From: Streptococcus himalayensis
GTDB lineage: Bacteria > Bacillota > Bacilli > Lactobacillales > Streptococcaceae
Direction: 5' to 3'
Assembly (NCBI RefSeq): GCF_001708305.1
Contig: NZ_CP016953.1
Coordinates: forward strand, 1,941,501 to 2,005,500
Length of the DNA stretch: 64,000 nt
Numbering within the stretch: the first letter of the stretch is position 1; each line of letters starts with the position of its first letter. The notes below the pieces were generated by a model. It did no database searches. It was given only the letters and a program-made list of their open reading frames with translations, and was not told the origin of the DNA. Below, piece by piece: positions 7,674-16,886 of this stretch. A program made the position numbers and the translations under genes.

Positions 7674-7832
7674 ATGCATTACTATCTGAAAAAAGTCTAT
7701 ACCGAAGACAATTGCTTACGCTTGGTTTCCATCAATCCAAAATATGATGATATTATTATCGATTTTCCACCCTCAGCAGATACCCATATTAAAATATATG
7801 CTGTCGTTGGTTCTGGTAAGGTGGTAGACTGA
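7674..7832 (+). CDS. Very small ORF coupled to the repressor gene (52 aa)
   Basis: The ATG at 7674 lies 2 nt after the repressor stop. The frame reads MHYYLKKVYTEDNCLRLVSINP and ends VVGSGKVVD. It has alternating hydrophobic residues (IIIDFPP, IKIYAVVG) typical of a small beta-sheet fold. No clear ribosome site beyond coupling. No family recognised. Confidence 0.5.
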   Translation: MHYYLKKVYTEDNCLRLVSINPKYDDIIIDFPPSADTHIKIYAVVGSGKVVD

Positions 7833-7874
7833 CCACGCGCAACCATTTAAATATACAAAAAAGGAGAAAAAACA

Positions 7875-8696
7875 ATGAAAAATAAAAAAATCTGGCTTGT
7901 TGCCACATCAGTGATTATAGTCTTAGCTGCAGTTGCTTATTATTTATATATCTTTACCCCTCACCAGAATGCGGTAAACACTTTTGAAGTAGCTAAAGAA
8001 ATGGTTAGCAATAAAAACAAAAAACTAGAAAGCTCAATTGCCGAAGCTCAAGAACTCGTAAAAGCTGACGAAAAGCCGTTAGAGGATAAGACCCTAGACA
8101 ATTTAAAAGCAACCTTGGAAGCAGCAAACAAAGAAAAAAGAAAAATCCCTGAAATAGCAAAGAAAACAGAAGATATTTTAGAGCAAGCAAAGGAACTAGA
8201 ACAGCCGTTAGACTATACGGAAACCGAAACCAAAATCACTGACGCTATAAAAGAATACCAGAACAGCATTACCCAACTAAAACAAATTACAAATCCTTCC
8301 CAAGCGTTCATCGAAGAGCGCTTAAAAGAAGTTGATACCGTTACAGAAGTTCAATCTGTTACAGAAGCCAATGATCCAAACGGTAAATTAAATAAACAAG
8401 GGGGATATACAGCTTCCGTTTATTTTGCAGATAACCAAGTTACTATACCTGTTGAAGGCGCTGATATTGTAGCCAAAGGAAATGACGTTGGAGGGAATAT
8501 TGAAGTTTACAACACAACCGAAGACGCCGAAAAACGTAACACATATCTCAGTGCTTTTGACGGTCAAGGATTTTTAGATCCAGGTTCGCATTATGTTTAC
8601 GGATCTATTATAATTCGTACGTCAAGGCACCTAACAGCAAGTCAACAAAAAGAACTAACGGACAAAATTTATAACAAGCTAATTGAACTGAAATAA
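7875..8696 (+). CDS. Membrane-anchored extracytoplasmic coiled-coil protein
   Basis: 273 aa. An N-terminal anchor (residues ~5-27, WLVATSVIIVLAAVAYYLYIF) follows KNKK. A long charged helical region (~35-150) is rich in K/E/A, and a globular C-terminal domain (~155-273) contains YTASVYFADNQVTI and HYVYGSIIIRTSRHL. Strong ribosome site AAAAGGAG. The domain is expected outside the cell. It is a cargo-type gene between the satellite repressor and integrase; a role in surface exclusion or host interaction is only a guess. Confidence 0.7.
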   Translation: MKNKKIWLVATSVIIVLAAVAYYLYIFTPHQNAVNTFEVAKEMVSNKNKKLESSIAEAQELVKADEKPLEDKTLDNLKATLEAANKEKRKIPEIAKKTEDILEQAKELEQPLDYTETETKITDAIKEYQNSITQLKQITNPSQAFIEERLKEVDTVTEVQSVTEANDPNGKLNKQGGYTASVYFADNQVTIPVEGADIVAKGNDVGGNIEVYNTTEDAEKRNTYLSAFDGQGFLDPGSHYVYGSIIIRTSRHLTASQQKELTDKIYNKLIELK

Positions 8697-8907
8697 ACTT
8701 TTCCGCCCCAACACAAAAAGGCGTAGCAAACGCCACGCCACCATCGGAAATAAAAAAACCAGCACTCACTAACTCCGTGAGTAATAAACAAAAATATTAT
8801 ATCACTTCTAATATTTTTATTTTGGGATTGCTCCCAATGGCTATATTATATCATAAATCCCAAATCTGTACCAGTACAGATAGAAAACATATAGAAAGGG
8901 GGGCTTC
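8697..8907. other. Intergenic region with small hairpins
   Basis: No gene. It contains CTCACTAACTCCGTGAG (near 8766-8782) and TTGGGATTGCTCCCAA (near 8822-8837), both short inverted repeats. A strong AAAGGGGGG ribosome site serves the next gene. A TATATTATA-like promoter element lies around 8842-8852. Confidence 0.5.
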
Positions 8908-9909
8908 ATGAACGAATTACAATTTTTAATCTATTCTGCTGATAATGATCAAGAAACTGCCAGCGTGATTATCCGTGGTGAAACCATTTGGGCTAGTCAG
9001 AAAGAAATGGCTCGATTATTCGATGTTGGAGTACCTGCAATCAGCAAACACTTGAAAAATATCTTTGATGAGGGGGAACTGGACGAAAAAGTGGTTGTTT
9101 CCAAAATGGAAAATACCACTAAGCATGGTGCTATGGAGGGGAAAACCCAGACTAAAGATATCAATTATTACAACCTAGATGCGATTATCTCCGTAGGCTA
9201 CCGTGTCAACTCCCAAAAAGCCACACGCTTTAGGCAATGGGCAACCTCTGTATTACGTGAATACATGATAAAAGGTTTTGCCATGGACGATGAACGCTTA
9301 AAGCAAGGCGAAAATCTGCTAGAAAAAGATTACTTCCGTGAACTCTTGGAACGTGTCCGGTCGATTCGTGCAAGTGAACGCCGCATTTGGTTACAAATTA
9401 CAGATATATTCGCAGAAATTTCTATCGATTATGACCCGCAAAGCACTTTGACAAAACAGTTTTATGCTGCTGTTCAAAATAAATTCCATTATGCCATTAC
9501 TGGAAAGACAGCAGCAGAAATTATCTACACTCAAGCAGACCATACCAAGGACAATATGGGGCTGACCACTTGGAAACATTCCCCAGACGGTCGGATTTTG
9601 CAATCAGATACGCAAATAGCTAAGAATTACCTGTCGGCTGATGAAATTCGCTCTCTGGAAAGAAGTATCTCCAGCTATTTTGATTACCTGGAACGGCAAA
9701 TCGAACAGAAAAAAACTCAGACTATGCAGCAACTGGCTGAAAGTATTGACCGCTTTTTGACCTTTCAGGAATATGATGTTTTAACTGGTCAGGGGCTAAT
9801 CAGCTCTAAGGTTGCCAAAGATAAAGCAAAGGCAGAATACCAACTATTTAACAAAACTCAAAAAATCAACTCAGATTTTGAAAAACAGATAAAGAAATTG
9901 ACTGACTAA
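8908..9909 (+). CDS. RhuM-family protein
   Basis: 333 aa, full length for the RhuM (virulence RhuM) family. N-terminal conserved block IRGETIWASQKEMARLFDVG..AISKHLKNIF then the YYNLDAIISVGYRVNSQKATRFRQWAT signature (residues ~75-105). The helical middle and C-terminal Fic/DOC-like region includes the conserved ...AEIIYTQAD....GLTTWKHSPDG. Biochemical role unknown; members are common on prophages and islands and some resemble antirepressors. It sits between the membrane cargo gene and the integrase. Confidence 0.85.
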   Translation: MNELQFLIYSADNDQETASVIIRGETIWASQKEMARLFDVGVPAISKHLKNIFDEGELDEKVVVSKMENTTKHGAMEGKTQTKDINYYNLDAIISVGYRVNSQKATRFRQWATSVLREYMIKGFAMDDERLKQGENLLEKDYFRELLERVRSIRASERRIWLQITDIFAEISIDYDPQSTLTKQFYAAVQNKFHYAITGKTAAEIIYTQADHTKDNMGLTTWKHSPDGRILQSDTQIAKNYLSADEIRSLERSISSYFDYLERQIEQKKTQTMQQLAESIDRFLTFQEYDVLTGQGLISSKVAKDKAKAEYQLFNKTQKINSDFEKQIKKLTD

Positions 9910-9950
9910 AAAGTGCGTTTAAAGCCGATTTTAGGCGTTTTCTCCCTCTC

Positions 9951-9959
9951 TGGTATAAT
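9951..9959 (+). promoter_or_regulatory. Extended -10 promoter element before the integrase
   Basis: TGGTATAAT is a good extended -10. No strong -35 is seen 17 nt upstream. It would transcribe the right copy of the 30-bp repeat and then the integrase gene. Confidence 0.45.
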
Positions 9960-10016
9960 AACCACCTTACCCAAAACAAACGAAAATAGGGGCGTTCTCG
10001 TAACGCTCAGCATGAT

Positions 10017-10046
10017 ATAAATACCTAATTAAATCCCATACTTGCT
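10017..10046 (+). repeat. 30-bp direct repeat, right copy
   Basis: Near-identical to 6053-6082 (one C/T difference). It lies in the integrase leader, ending about 25 bp before the integrase start codon, between the extended -10 and the ribosome site. Confidence 0.85.
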
Positions 10047-10071
10047 TACTGATGTTAGAAAGGTATATATC

Positions 10072-11235
10072 ATGAATATTAAAGAATACAAAAAGGAAAA
10101 CGGTACTATCGTGTACCGCTCAAGCGTTTATTTAGGGGTTGATAGACTAACAGGGAAAAAGGCGAGAACAACAGTCACGGCCAGCACTAAAAAAGGCGTT
10201 AAGGTCAAAGCTAGGGAGGCAGTCAATGCTTTTGTGGCTAACGGTCACACGGCGAAAACCAAACCGACAATCACCACGTATAAGGAGCTTGTAGCCCTCT
10301 GGTGGGATAGTTACAAGAATACTATCAAACCAAACTCCCAGCAGTCTATGGAAGGTATTGTAAGGCTTCATATTTTGCCAGTATTTGGTGATTATAAGCT
10401 ATCCAAGATAACTACGCCAGTCATTCAGCAACAGGTCAACAAGTGGGCTAATGCGGCCAATAAAGGCGAGAAAGGGGCATACGCTAACTACAGCTTTTTA
10501 AACAATATCAACAAGCGTATTCTTCAGTATGCTGTCACTATGCAGCTTATCCCTTATAACCCCGCCCGTGATGTTATTGTCCCACGTAAAAACCAAGACA
10601 AGGAAAAGAAAATCAAGTTTTTCAGCAATCAAGAGCTGAAACAGTTTCTAACCTACTTGGACAAGCTGGATCAGTCAAGCTATGAAAATCTATTCGATTT
10701 TGTTCTATACAAGTTTCTACTGGCCACTGGTTGCCGTATTGGTGAGGCATTAGCTCTTGAATGGTCTGATATTGACCTAAAAAATGGGACTGTCAACGTA
10801 ACTAAGACACTCAACCGCTATCTGGAAACAAATACCCCTAAATCAAAAGCAGGGCTAAGAAATGTTGAAATAGATAAGGCTACAGTATCGCTACTCAAGC
10901 AATACAAAAAACGCCAGCAACTGCACGCATGGCAATTAGGACGGACTGAAACAGTTGTCTTTTCAGTGTTTACCAATAAATATGCCCATGCTTGCTTGTT
11001 AAGAAAGAGATTGCAGCAGCATTTTAAATCTGCTGGCGTGCCTGATATTAGTTTCCATGGCTTCCGCCATACTCACGCTACTATCATGCTCTACGCTGGC
11101 ATAGAAGCCAAAGACTTGCAATACAGGCTAGGTCACTCTAATATCTCTATGACTTTAAATACTTATGTTCACGCAACCCAAGAGGGAGCAAAAAAAGCTG
11201 TCTCAATCTTTGAAACAGCTATCAGCAATTTATAA
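10072..11235 (+). CDS. int: Tyrosine recombinase integrase of the satellite
   Basis: 388-residue phage-type integrase (start chosen at MNIKEYKKENG, ribosome site GAAAGG 8 nt upstream). It has an N-terminal arm-binding domain, a SAM-like core-binding domain (~60-160, EAVNAFVANG... and TYKELVALWWDSY) and a catalytic domain. Catalytic residues are seen in order: TGCRIGEALAL (Arg I), FHGFRHTHAT (HxxR), LGHSNISMTLNTYVH (His/Tyr). It catalyses site-specific integration and excision. It points out of the island, so the attachment site is expected within the following ~190 bp. Confidence 0.95.
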   Translation: MNIKEYKKENGTIVYRSSVYLGVDRLTGKKARTTVTASTKKGVKVKAREAVNAFVANGHTAKTKPTITTYKELVALWWDSYKNTIKPNSQQSMEGIVRLHILPVFGDYKLSKITTPVIQQQVNKWANAANKGEKGAYANYSFLNNINKRILQYAVTMQLIPYNPARDVIVPRKNQDKEKKIKFFSNQELKQFLTYLDKLDQSSYENLFDFVLYKFLLATGCRIGEALALEWSDIDLKNGTVNVTKTLNRYLETNTPKSKAGLRNVEIDKATVSLLKQYKKRQQLHAWQLGRTETVVFSVFTNKYAHACLLRKRLQQHFKSAGVPDISFHGFRHTHATIMLYAGIEAKDLQYRLGHSNISMTLNTYVHATQEGAKKAVSIFETAISNL

Positions 11236-11237
11236 AT

Positions 11238-11353
11238 AGTAAGGGTGTCCCACTTTGGGGCTACCCTCTTACTATACAAAAAAGTAACCATGGGTAACAA
11301 AAAGGGTAGTAAAAACTAAAAAAGCACTTTGGAATAACGCCCCAAAAGTGCTT
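11238..11353. terminator. Two hairpins after the integrase (possible attachment region)
   Basis: A 14-bp imperfect stem (AGTAAGGGTGTCCC at 11238-11251 with GGGGCTACCCTCTTACT to 11273) and a second stem (AAGCACTTTGG at 11322-11332 with CCAAAAGTGCTT at 11342-11353). Neither has a strong plus-strand U-run directly after it. GTAACCATGGGTAAC at 11284-11298 resembles the ICE operators near 27640. The satellite's right attachment site should lie here, but no matching copy was found near 924-935. Confidence 0.5.
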
Positions 11354-11427
11354 AATTTAAAGGCTTTACAGCCCATCATCTCCAAGATGATATTACAACA
11401 TTTTATTTTAATAATAGGAGAAAAAAT

Positions 11428-11718
11428 ATGGACGAATTATATGAAAACCTTTATGACTTTATAAAGAATCTTGAAATTTTAATTCAAAAAAATGTATCTC
11501 AAAACCAGCATCAGAACGAAATTCGAAGCTTTGGAAATCAGCTAATGAACCTTTGTAAAAGCAAAGAATTGAACGTAACACTAAATGACATTCAATCTTT
11601 GAATTCTTATTCTGATTTGTGTTCTAAGGCTGGTGATTATGAACAGTATCTCTCTTCTAGAATTGAAAATTTTTACTTTGATATAATCGAACCTACAAAA
11701 ACTGAATTATATGGATAA
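11428..11718 (+). CDS. Small hypothetical protein (96 aa)
   Basis: 96 aa, helical and acidic, starting MDELYENLYDFIKNLE with ribosome site AGGAG 8 nt upstream. No family recognised. It lies alone on the plus strand between the satellite integrase and the defence operon. The low GC content matches the defence block rather than the satellite. Confidence 0.55.
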   Translation: MDELYENLYDFIKNLEILIQKNVSQNQHQNEIRSFGNQLMNLCKSKELNVTLNDIQSLNSYSDLCSKAGDYEQYLSSRIENFYFDIIEPTKTELYG

Positions 11719-11744
11719 TGCTGAGTTTTAACTCAGTATTTTTT
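11719..11744. terminator. Hairpin terminator
   Basis: CTGAGTT-TT-AACTCAG followed by TATTTTTT. It ends the 96-aa gene and lies just past the stop of the convergent helicase gene. Confidence 0.8.
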
Positions 11745-11761
11745 ACTAGAAATAATCGATT

Positions 11762-14332
11762 TCAAGAAAAATGTGCACCAATTTCTTCTTGCATCATTCT
11801 TAATATTTCCTGCCTCTCATCATATGAGTATTCTGGATTAATAGTTTCTGATTCGATAGCATCAATCATTACATTTCTCTTTTCTTCAAGACGATTATAT
11901 ATTTTTCTATCTATGGTACTTCTTTTTTCTTGTTGGCCTTCAAGCATTAAATAATAATAATTTGTTTCTTGTCCTTCTGGCAAACCTAGACGATGAATTC
12001 TATCTCTAGACTGTAGCATATGAGTAAGGTTAAAAGAGTATTCATAGTAAATAGCATCATGGGCAACCATATGAAGTGAAACTGACTCTGCAAGTGTGTG
12101 CGGATTTGTAACTAAAACATCATATTTGCCCTTTTGATAATCAAGTATTATTTTTTCTCTTTCTTCTGAAGGTATCGCTCCGTAAATAACTGCGACTTTA
12201 TAGCCTTGCTGGGTCAACTCTCTACTAATTTTTGTTATAGTATCAACAAAAATACACCAAATAACATGCTTTTTTCCTTCTTTTATGAGACTTTTAGATA
12301 AAGTAATACACCTCTCAAGTTTTGAATTATTTTTTAAATCATCTAGTAATTTAAGTTCGCTTTCTGAATAACACGGCCTGTCATCTGTAAACTCATCCAA
12401 ATAATCAAAATCATCAAATTCATAATCACCATATAATTCATTTGTTATACTTTCTTTCAGCAAATCAGGATTTGATGATAATTGTATTAACCGCATGTAC
12501 AAACTGAATGGACTATGGCTAAATTTTTTCCAAAGTAAATCTATGACTTTTTGTTCCGAATTATCTGCTACTAAACTAATAATTGTATCTGGATTTACTT
12601 CTGGTACATCTAATTGATTTTTTGTAACCCTCCATAAAAATGGATTAAGCTTATTATTTATTTCTTCAACTTCTGTTGCCGAGAGATTATTTAATTGTGC
12701 CAATGAAAAACCAAAGTATTGTCTATATTCAAATTGATAAAGAATATGTAAAAAATTCCAAATATCTTGATAGCTATTAGGAATTGGTGTCCCTGTTAAA
12801 ACAATCCTATAAGGTGTATATTGAGCAATCTTTATCGCAATATTTGAACGTTCCGAGTCTATTCTCTTAATCTTATGAACTTCATCAAAAACCAACAAAG
12901 TTTCTTTATCAATTATTTGGTTTAAGGCGTCTTCATAACTTGGTAATGACTCATAGTTGATAAGAAATAGATTATATTGAGAAATATTCTTATATATCAT
13001 TTCAGGAGAAAATGTTTTTGAATGAATATCTAGGACTTTTAATTCTCTTTTATTTCCAAAGACATTTTGAAACTCCTGTTTCCAAGATAAAAACGAATTT
13101 TTTGGACCAATCATAACAATTTTTGAAACTTTCTCTACCTCTTTACTGGATAAATAAGCAAAAGTCCCATAAACCATCGTTGTTTTTCCTGCTCCAGGAA
13201 CAGAAAAGTTGGCTGATCGCTTCATCATAGTTTGATAAAAACTAACTCTATTTTGAATTTCAAAAAGAGAACGACCCACCTCATTATTTACAATAGTTTT
13301 AAATTTTTCGAAGTCTTCAAAAAAATTTGTATCTTGATTTTTTATAGAAAGACCTCTTTTAGCTATTTCATTAATCTCAAATTTACTCTCTTCAATAAAA
13401 TGGTAGACTGTATCTGAAATCAATATATTAGTGTTTGTCCTTTTACCGTATCTCTGAAAAGCGCTGATAATATCTTCAATCTGACTATAATCTAATTGAG
13501 ATTTAAACTCTGAAACTTCAAATTTAAACCAACCTTTATTTATAAGTTTTTTTATTGCCCTCTGTTTACAATCTATTTCAGGGTCTATTAAATTGTTTTG
13601 AAGCTTTAGACCATTATCATAATATATTACAATTGAATTTTCTTTTAACATAATACTATCAATTACTATTTTCCCTTGACTATAAGTAATCAATTCAGAT
13701 TTTACTATTTCATTAATTTCTTTTATAAAAATCCTTCCATCATTACTTTCATTATTCCATAGTTTTTCAAAATTATACTGCTTTTCTCTTATCTCACTTG
13801 AATCATATTTCCAACTCTCCAATACTGTTATCTCTTCATAATTCCTTTTAAATGCTGCCTCTGTTTCATTAAGTGAACCTGAAAAGTAAACAATATTGCC
13901 ACTATTATCTCGGAATAAGCCATATTTAGCATGAAATAACCCTGAGTGTGTAAAACCAATTTTTATATCAACTAATCCAATCTCGATTAGATATCCTAAG
14001 TTTGATAAATTAACTTTTTGCTCAGTATCTAAGCTTGAATAATTAATTCTATCAATAACATTTCTAACCAGATTTTCTCTTCTTGTATAGCCATCAATAA
14101 TATCTTGGTAATCATTTTCAGAAATCTCATGTGAAATTATTAACCTAAATTTCCCTCGATTATTAATTAGATTAGCAATTCCCTTTGTATAATATGCTAG
14201 TGAAGTTCCACTAAAATAACCACTAACTCTGTCATATGCAATTGATTCATTTAGGGCTAAATTATAAAAAGATTCTGGAATATTATCACTTGCTGTAGAA
14301 TAAAAGGTTTTAAAATTTAACTCTGATAGCAT
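11762..14332 (-). CDS. PLD-like nuclease fused to SNF2-type helicase
   Basis: 856 aa. Residues ~1-190 are a phospholipase-D-like nuclease domain (DRVSGYFSGTSLAYY, then HSGLFHAKYGLF and FSGSLNETEAAF, the HxK and GSxNxT motifs of one PLD half-site). Residues ~380-850 are a superfamily-2 SNF2 helicase: PGAGKTTMVYGTFAYL (Walker A), FDEVHKIK (DEVH), LTGTPIPNSYQDIWNF (motif III), YGAIPSEEREKII, VTNPHTLAESVSLH and QSRDRIHRLG (motif VI). A DNA translocase joined to a nuclease suggests ATP-dependent DNA cleavage. It is the last gene of a coupled leftward operon; its ATG overlaps the ParB-like stop (TAATG). It resembles a fused version of the separate PLD nuclease and helicase subunits of NgoAVII/CglI-type restriction. 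Confidence 0.85.
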   Translation of the reverse strand: MLSELNFKTFYSTASDNIPESFYNLALNESIAYDRVSGYFSGTSLAYYTKGIANLINNRGKFRLIISHEISENDYQDIIDGYTRRENLVRNVIDRINYSSLDTEQKVNLSNLGYLIEIGLVDIKIGFTHSGLFHAKYGLFRDNSGNIVYFSGSLNETEAAFKRNYEEITVLESWKYDSSEIREKQYNFEKLWNNESNDGRIFIKEINEIVKSELITYSQGKIVIDSIMLKENSIVIYYDNGLKLQNNLIDPEIDCKQRAIKKLINKGWFKFEVSEFKSQLDYSQIEDIISAFQRYGKRTNTNILISDTVYHFIEESKFEINEIAKRGLSIKNQDTNFFEDFEKFKTIVNNEVGRSLFEIQNRVSFYQTMMKRSANFSVPGAGKTTMVYGTFAYLSSKEVEKVSKIVMIGPKNSFLSWKQEFQNVFGNKRELKVLDIHSKTFSPEMIYKNISQYNLFLINYESLPSYEDALNQIIDKETLLVFDEVHKIKRIDSERSNIAIKIAQYTPYRIVLTGTPIPNSYQDIWNFLHILYQFEYRQYFGFSLAQLNNLSATEVEEINNKLNPFLWRVTKNQLDVPEVNPDTIISLVADNSEQKVIDLLWKKFSHSPFSLYMRLIQLSSNPDLLKESITNELYGDYEFDDFDYLDEFTDDRPCYSESELKLLDDLKNNSKLERCITLSKSLIKEGKKHVIWCIFVDTITKISRELTQQGYKVAVIYGAIPSEEREKIILDYQKGKYDVLVTNPHTLAESVSLHMVAHDAIYYEYSFNLTHMLQSRDRIHRLGLPEGQETNYYYLMLEGQQEKRSTIDRKIYNRLEEKRNVMIDAIESETINPEYSYDERQEILRMMQEEIGAHFS

Positions 14333-15522
14333 TAAATATCTCTCAATTCATTTATTAATTCGCTAGCTTTCTCAAGAAGATTTCCAAACTCTTGTTTTGA
14401 TGAATAGTCTAATCTACCAAGTGCATCAATATCAACTTCTTTTAAGGTCGTATAGGCTCTGTTTAACATATCATAAGGTTGATTTCTTGCATTTTGATAT
14501 TTTTTTCGTTCTACAAAGCTTTCAGTAATTTTTTTAACCTTATTGGTAATCGTTTCGCTTAATTCAACTGTTTCACTTTTTTCATCAAATTCATTAAAAT
14601 AGTCTGTTGTGTCATCAAGAATTTCGCTTTCATCCACTTCTTCAAGGAGTTCTGCAGACAAATTTTTATCTTCAAAAACAATTTTTAAATCTCGAATTCG
14701 TCGAGTGATATCTCCATCAAGAGCCATAATATTGGTAAATAGATACTCTTTTATATCCTCTTTAGAGTCAGGGTCAATCTTATTGCTTTTCAAAATTTTA
14801 TAGATTTCACGAAGTGGGCCATCAACCTTTTGCTTTCTTGCTATGTAGAATTTCTTAGGTTTGTTAATAAATTCTAGATATTCAACTAGCAGTTTTGCAA
14901 TTTCAATTTCTTTCTTAACTTCATTAAGCGTTAATTGAGTTTCACCTTTATACTCCTCAGGAGTAAAAATTCCACCGTTCTCAATTAAATCTCTATAAAT
15001 ATCCACTAAGCGATCAATTGGATTATAATCAACTCGTGACTCGATAGCATGTTGTAAATTTAATTCTAGTCTTTTGATGTCTTTGTTATTATATTTCTCG
15101 CTATCTAAAATGACAGCCTCTAAATAGTTGAACTCAGCCCCCGCTCCCTCTCTTGATAATTGTCGTAAAGAAGTAAATCGACGATTTCCATCTAGAATTA
15201 TTCCGTTAGACAAGACAACTGCAGGTTCTGTCTGTGAGAGTGCTTTAATATTAAGCTTTGTTTTTTTCAAAGCATCTGGGTTGCTTTCTTCAATAAAGCC
15301 TTCAATAATCCTATTAAATTCTTCAGACTCATCTGAAAAATCATGTCCCTCATCTATAAATTGTGAGATGTAAGTAGCGATTCGTCCATTTTGTTTATTA
15401 TATTTCAAACAATCTAATGGGATTCTATAAACATCAAATACTTTTTTTTCACCTCTTAAAGAAAGCTTCTTTGTTGAAACTACATCATCATTTGTTAAAT
15501 TTAAGTCTTTTATTAAATTCAT
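14332..15522 (-). CDS. ParB/Srx-like domain protein
   Basis: 396 aa. Residues ~80-130 (PAVVLSNGIILDGNRRFTSLRQL) carry the ParB-like DGNRR motif that in relatives binds or hydrolyses nucleotides and can act as a nuclease. The N-terminal part (VYRIPLDCLKYNKQNGR) fits the same superfamily, and a long acidic helical C-terminal half follows. Overlaps both neighbours (4 nt upstream, 1 nt downstream), so it is made together with the HTH protein and the PLD-helicase. It may sense or mark DNA for the complex; that is inferred. Confidence 0.75.
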   Translation of the reverse strand: MNLIKDLNLTNDDVVSTKKLSLRGEKKVFDVYRIPLDCLKYNKQNGRIATYISQFIDEGHDFSDESEEFNRIIEGFIEESNPDALKKTKLNIKALSQTEPAVVLSNGIILDGNRRFTSLRQLSREGAGAEFNYLEAVILDSEKYNNKDIKRLELNLQHAIESRVDYNPIDRLVDIYRDLIENGGIFTPEEYKGETQLTLNEVKKEIEIAKLLVEYLEFINKPKKFYIARKQKVDGPLREIYKILKSNKIDPDSKEDIKEYLFTNIMALDGDITRRIRDLKIVFEDKNLSAELLEEVDESEILDDTTDYFNEFDEKSETVELSETITNKVKKITESFVERKKYQNARNQPYDMLNRAYTTLKEVDIDALGRLDYSSKQEFGNLLEKASELINELRDI

Positions 15523-16886
15523 TTCCCATACACCTCGTCTAAATAATCATCTTTATAAATATAAACTTTATTTAATTCTTTTGAGTAAAAGGTTTCCTCT
15601 TGAAGTAGTCTATACTTTATATTTTCTTCTTCAAAATTTAGTCCATATTTATCATTTATACCATCAGTAAAATCTTCAATATTTACACTTCCATACTCTA
15701 ATAAAGAATCTAACAGAAAATCGTTTACAAATTTTTTGTCTCCCTTATGATATAAAGTCGGAAAGCTTTTAGTTACGGGTTTAAATATATCTGATGTAAA
15801 TATCAATCTATCTAATGTTATTAATTCAAAACCATCATCAATTAAATCATCACTAAAACCTGAATTTAATAAAGATTTTATTGTAAAATATGCATTATAC
15901 TCAATGGCACTATCAATTTTTTTAAAAAAATTGTGAAATTTATCAAAATCAAAACCTCTATTTTTTAATATAGAAGTGTTAAGATACTTATCATCTCCTA
16001 TTTTTAAAATTTTAAATTCCTTTTCCAAACTATATAAGGCGGTATTAAAGTCATTTGTCTTATATATTCTCTCACCTTCAGTACTAAAAATCTTTCTAGA
16101 TAGGATATTAGAAATCATTGCGTTTTTAGCACTAGAGTATTTCTTATCGATTACCAAAGTTCCTCTGGCGCGAAATCCTAATTGATTGATAAGAAATGGG
16201 CTAATTTTAGTAAGATTAGTATACTCTTTTATTATTTTTTCAAAATCTTCATGTAAATAGATTTCATCAATTAAAATCCCATCCAATATGTTTTTTATAT
16301 TCGAATAATCCTCTGAATCAATAAAAATTGTTTTATTTTTAATATATTTTATAAATTCAATTGATAAATAAGCTTTGATAGACTGTTTATGTAAACCAAA
16401 ATTATTATTTAAATAGTCTGCAAATTCATCAACTGATTTTCCATGATAAGGTATCATTTCTTGGAAAATAAATTCTTTTTTTGAATTAATATCAAAAATA
16501 AATTCTGGATTTCTACCCAAACTCATATTAGGAACCCGAATGTCAAATTTAAGATAAAGGTTATGAAGTTCCGAACCATCTAAAATGTTGATTCGTTTCA
16601 TAAACTCCTTATTACTTGTATAAACATATTCCATATTATAAGCCCCTGGAGGTAGCTCGGTTATAATATTTTTCAAACTTTGTAATATATCATCTGACAA
16701 ATCAAATTCAAAGAACCTATATCCCTTTGAAAAAGATTTTATTATATTTGGACTTCTATCAGCCATATTGTTCAGACTTCTTTGATTATTAATCAAAAGT
16801 TTGGGATATATTTGGACATATTCATTATATAAATAAAACATTTCATCTTTTGATAAATGGGTTTGTAAATCTTTATTCTCTTTCAT
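15519..16886 (-). CDS. C-terminal part of frameshifted sigma-region-4-like protein (unknown function)
   Basis: 455 aa from the first ATG, but the frame is open upstream to about 17166 with coherent protein sequence (...LPALVEVDTFGELYQEYDISKD...). It has no ATG, GTG or TTG start there. That upstream sequence would directly continue the 186-aa HTH ORF after a -1 shift. The C-terminal ~200 residues look like repeated winged-helix segments (EYGSVNIEDFTDGINDKYG). No enzymatic motif was found. Most likely this is the C-terminal two thirds of one ~725-residue protein that acts as DNA-binding scaffold for the ParB-like and helicase genes that follow. Confidence 0.65.
   Translation of the reverse strand: MKENKDLQTHLSKDEMFYLYNEYVQIYPKLLINNQRSLNNMADRSPNIIKSFSKGYRFFEFDLSDDILQSLKNIITELPPGAYNMEYVYTSNKEFMKRINILDGSELHNLYLKFDIRVPNMSLGRNPEFIFDINSKKEFIFQEMIPYHGKSVDEFADYLNNNFGLHKQSIKAYLSIEFIKYIKNKTIFIDSEDYSNIKNILDGILIDEIYLHEDFEKIIKEYTNLTKISPFLINQLGFRARGTLVIDKKYSSAKNAMISNILSRKIFSTEGERIYKTNDFNTALYSLEKEFKILKIGDDKYLNTSILKNRGFDFDKFHNFFKKIDSAIEYNAYFTIKSLLNSGFSDDLIDDGFELITLDRLIFTSDIFKPVTKSFPTLYHKGDKKFVNDFLLDSLLEYGSVNIEDFTDGINDKYGLNFEEENIKYRLLQEETFYSKELNKVYIYKDDYLDEVYGK

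Noticed and set aside
924..11427. Attachment-site direct repeat for the satellite
   Set aside because: I compared 924-960 with 11236-11427 by eye and found no convincing identical core; the true left end may be outside the window.
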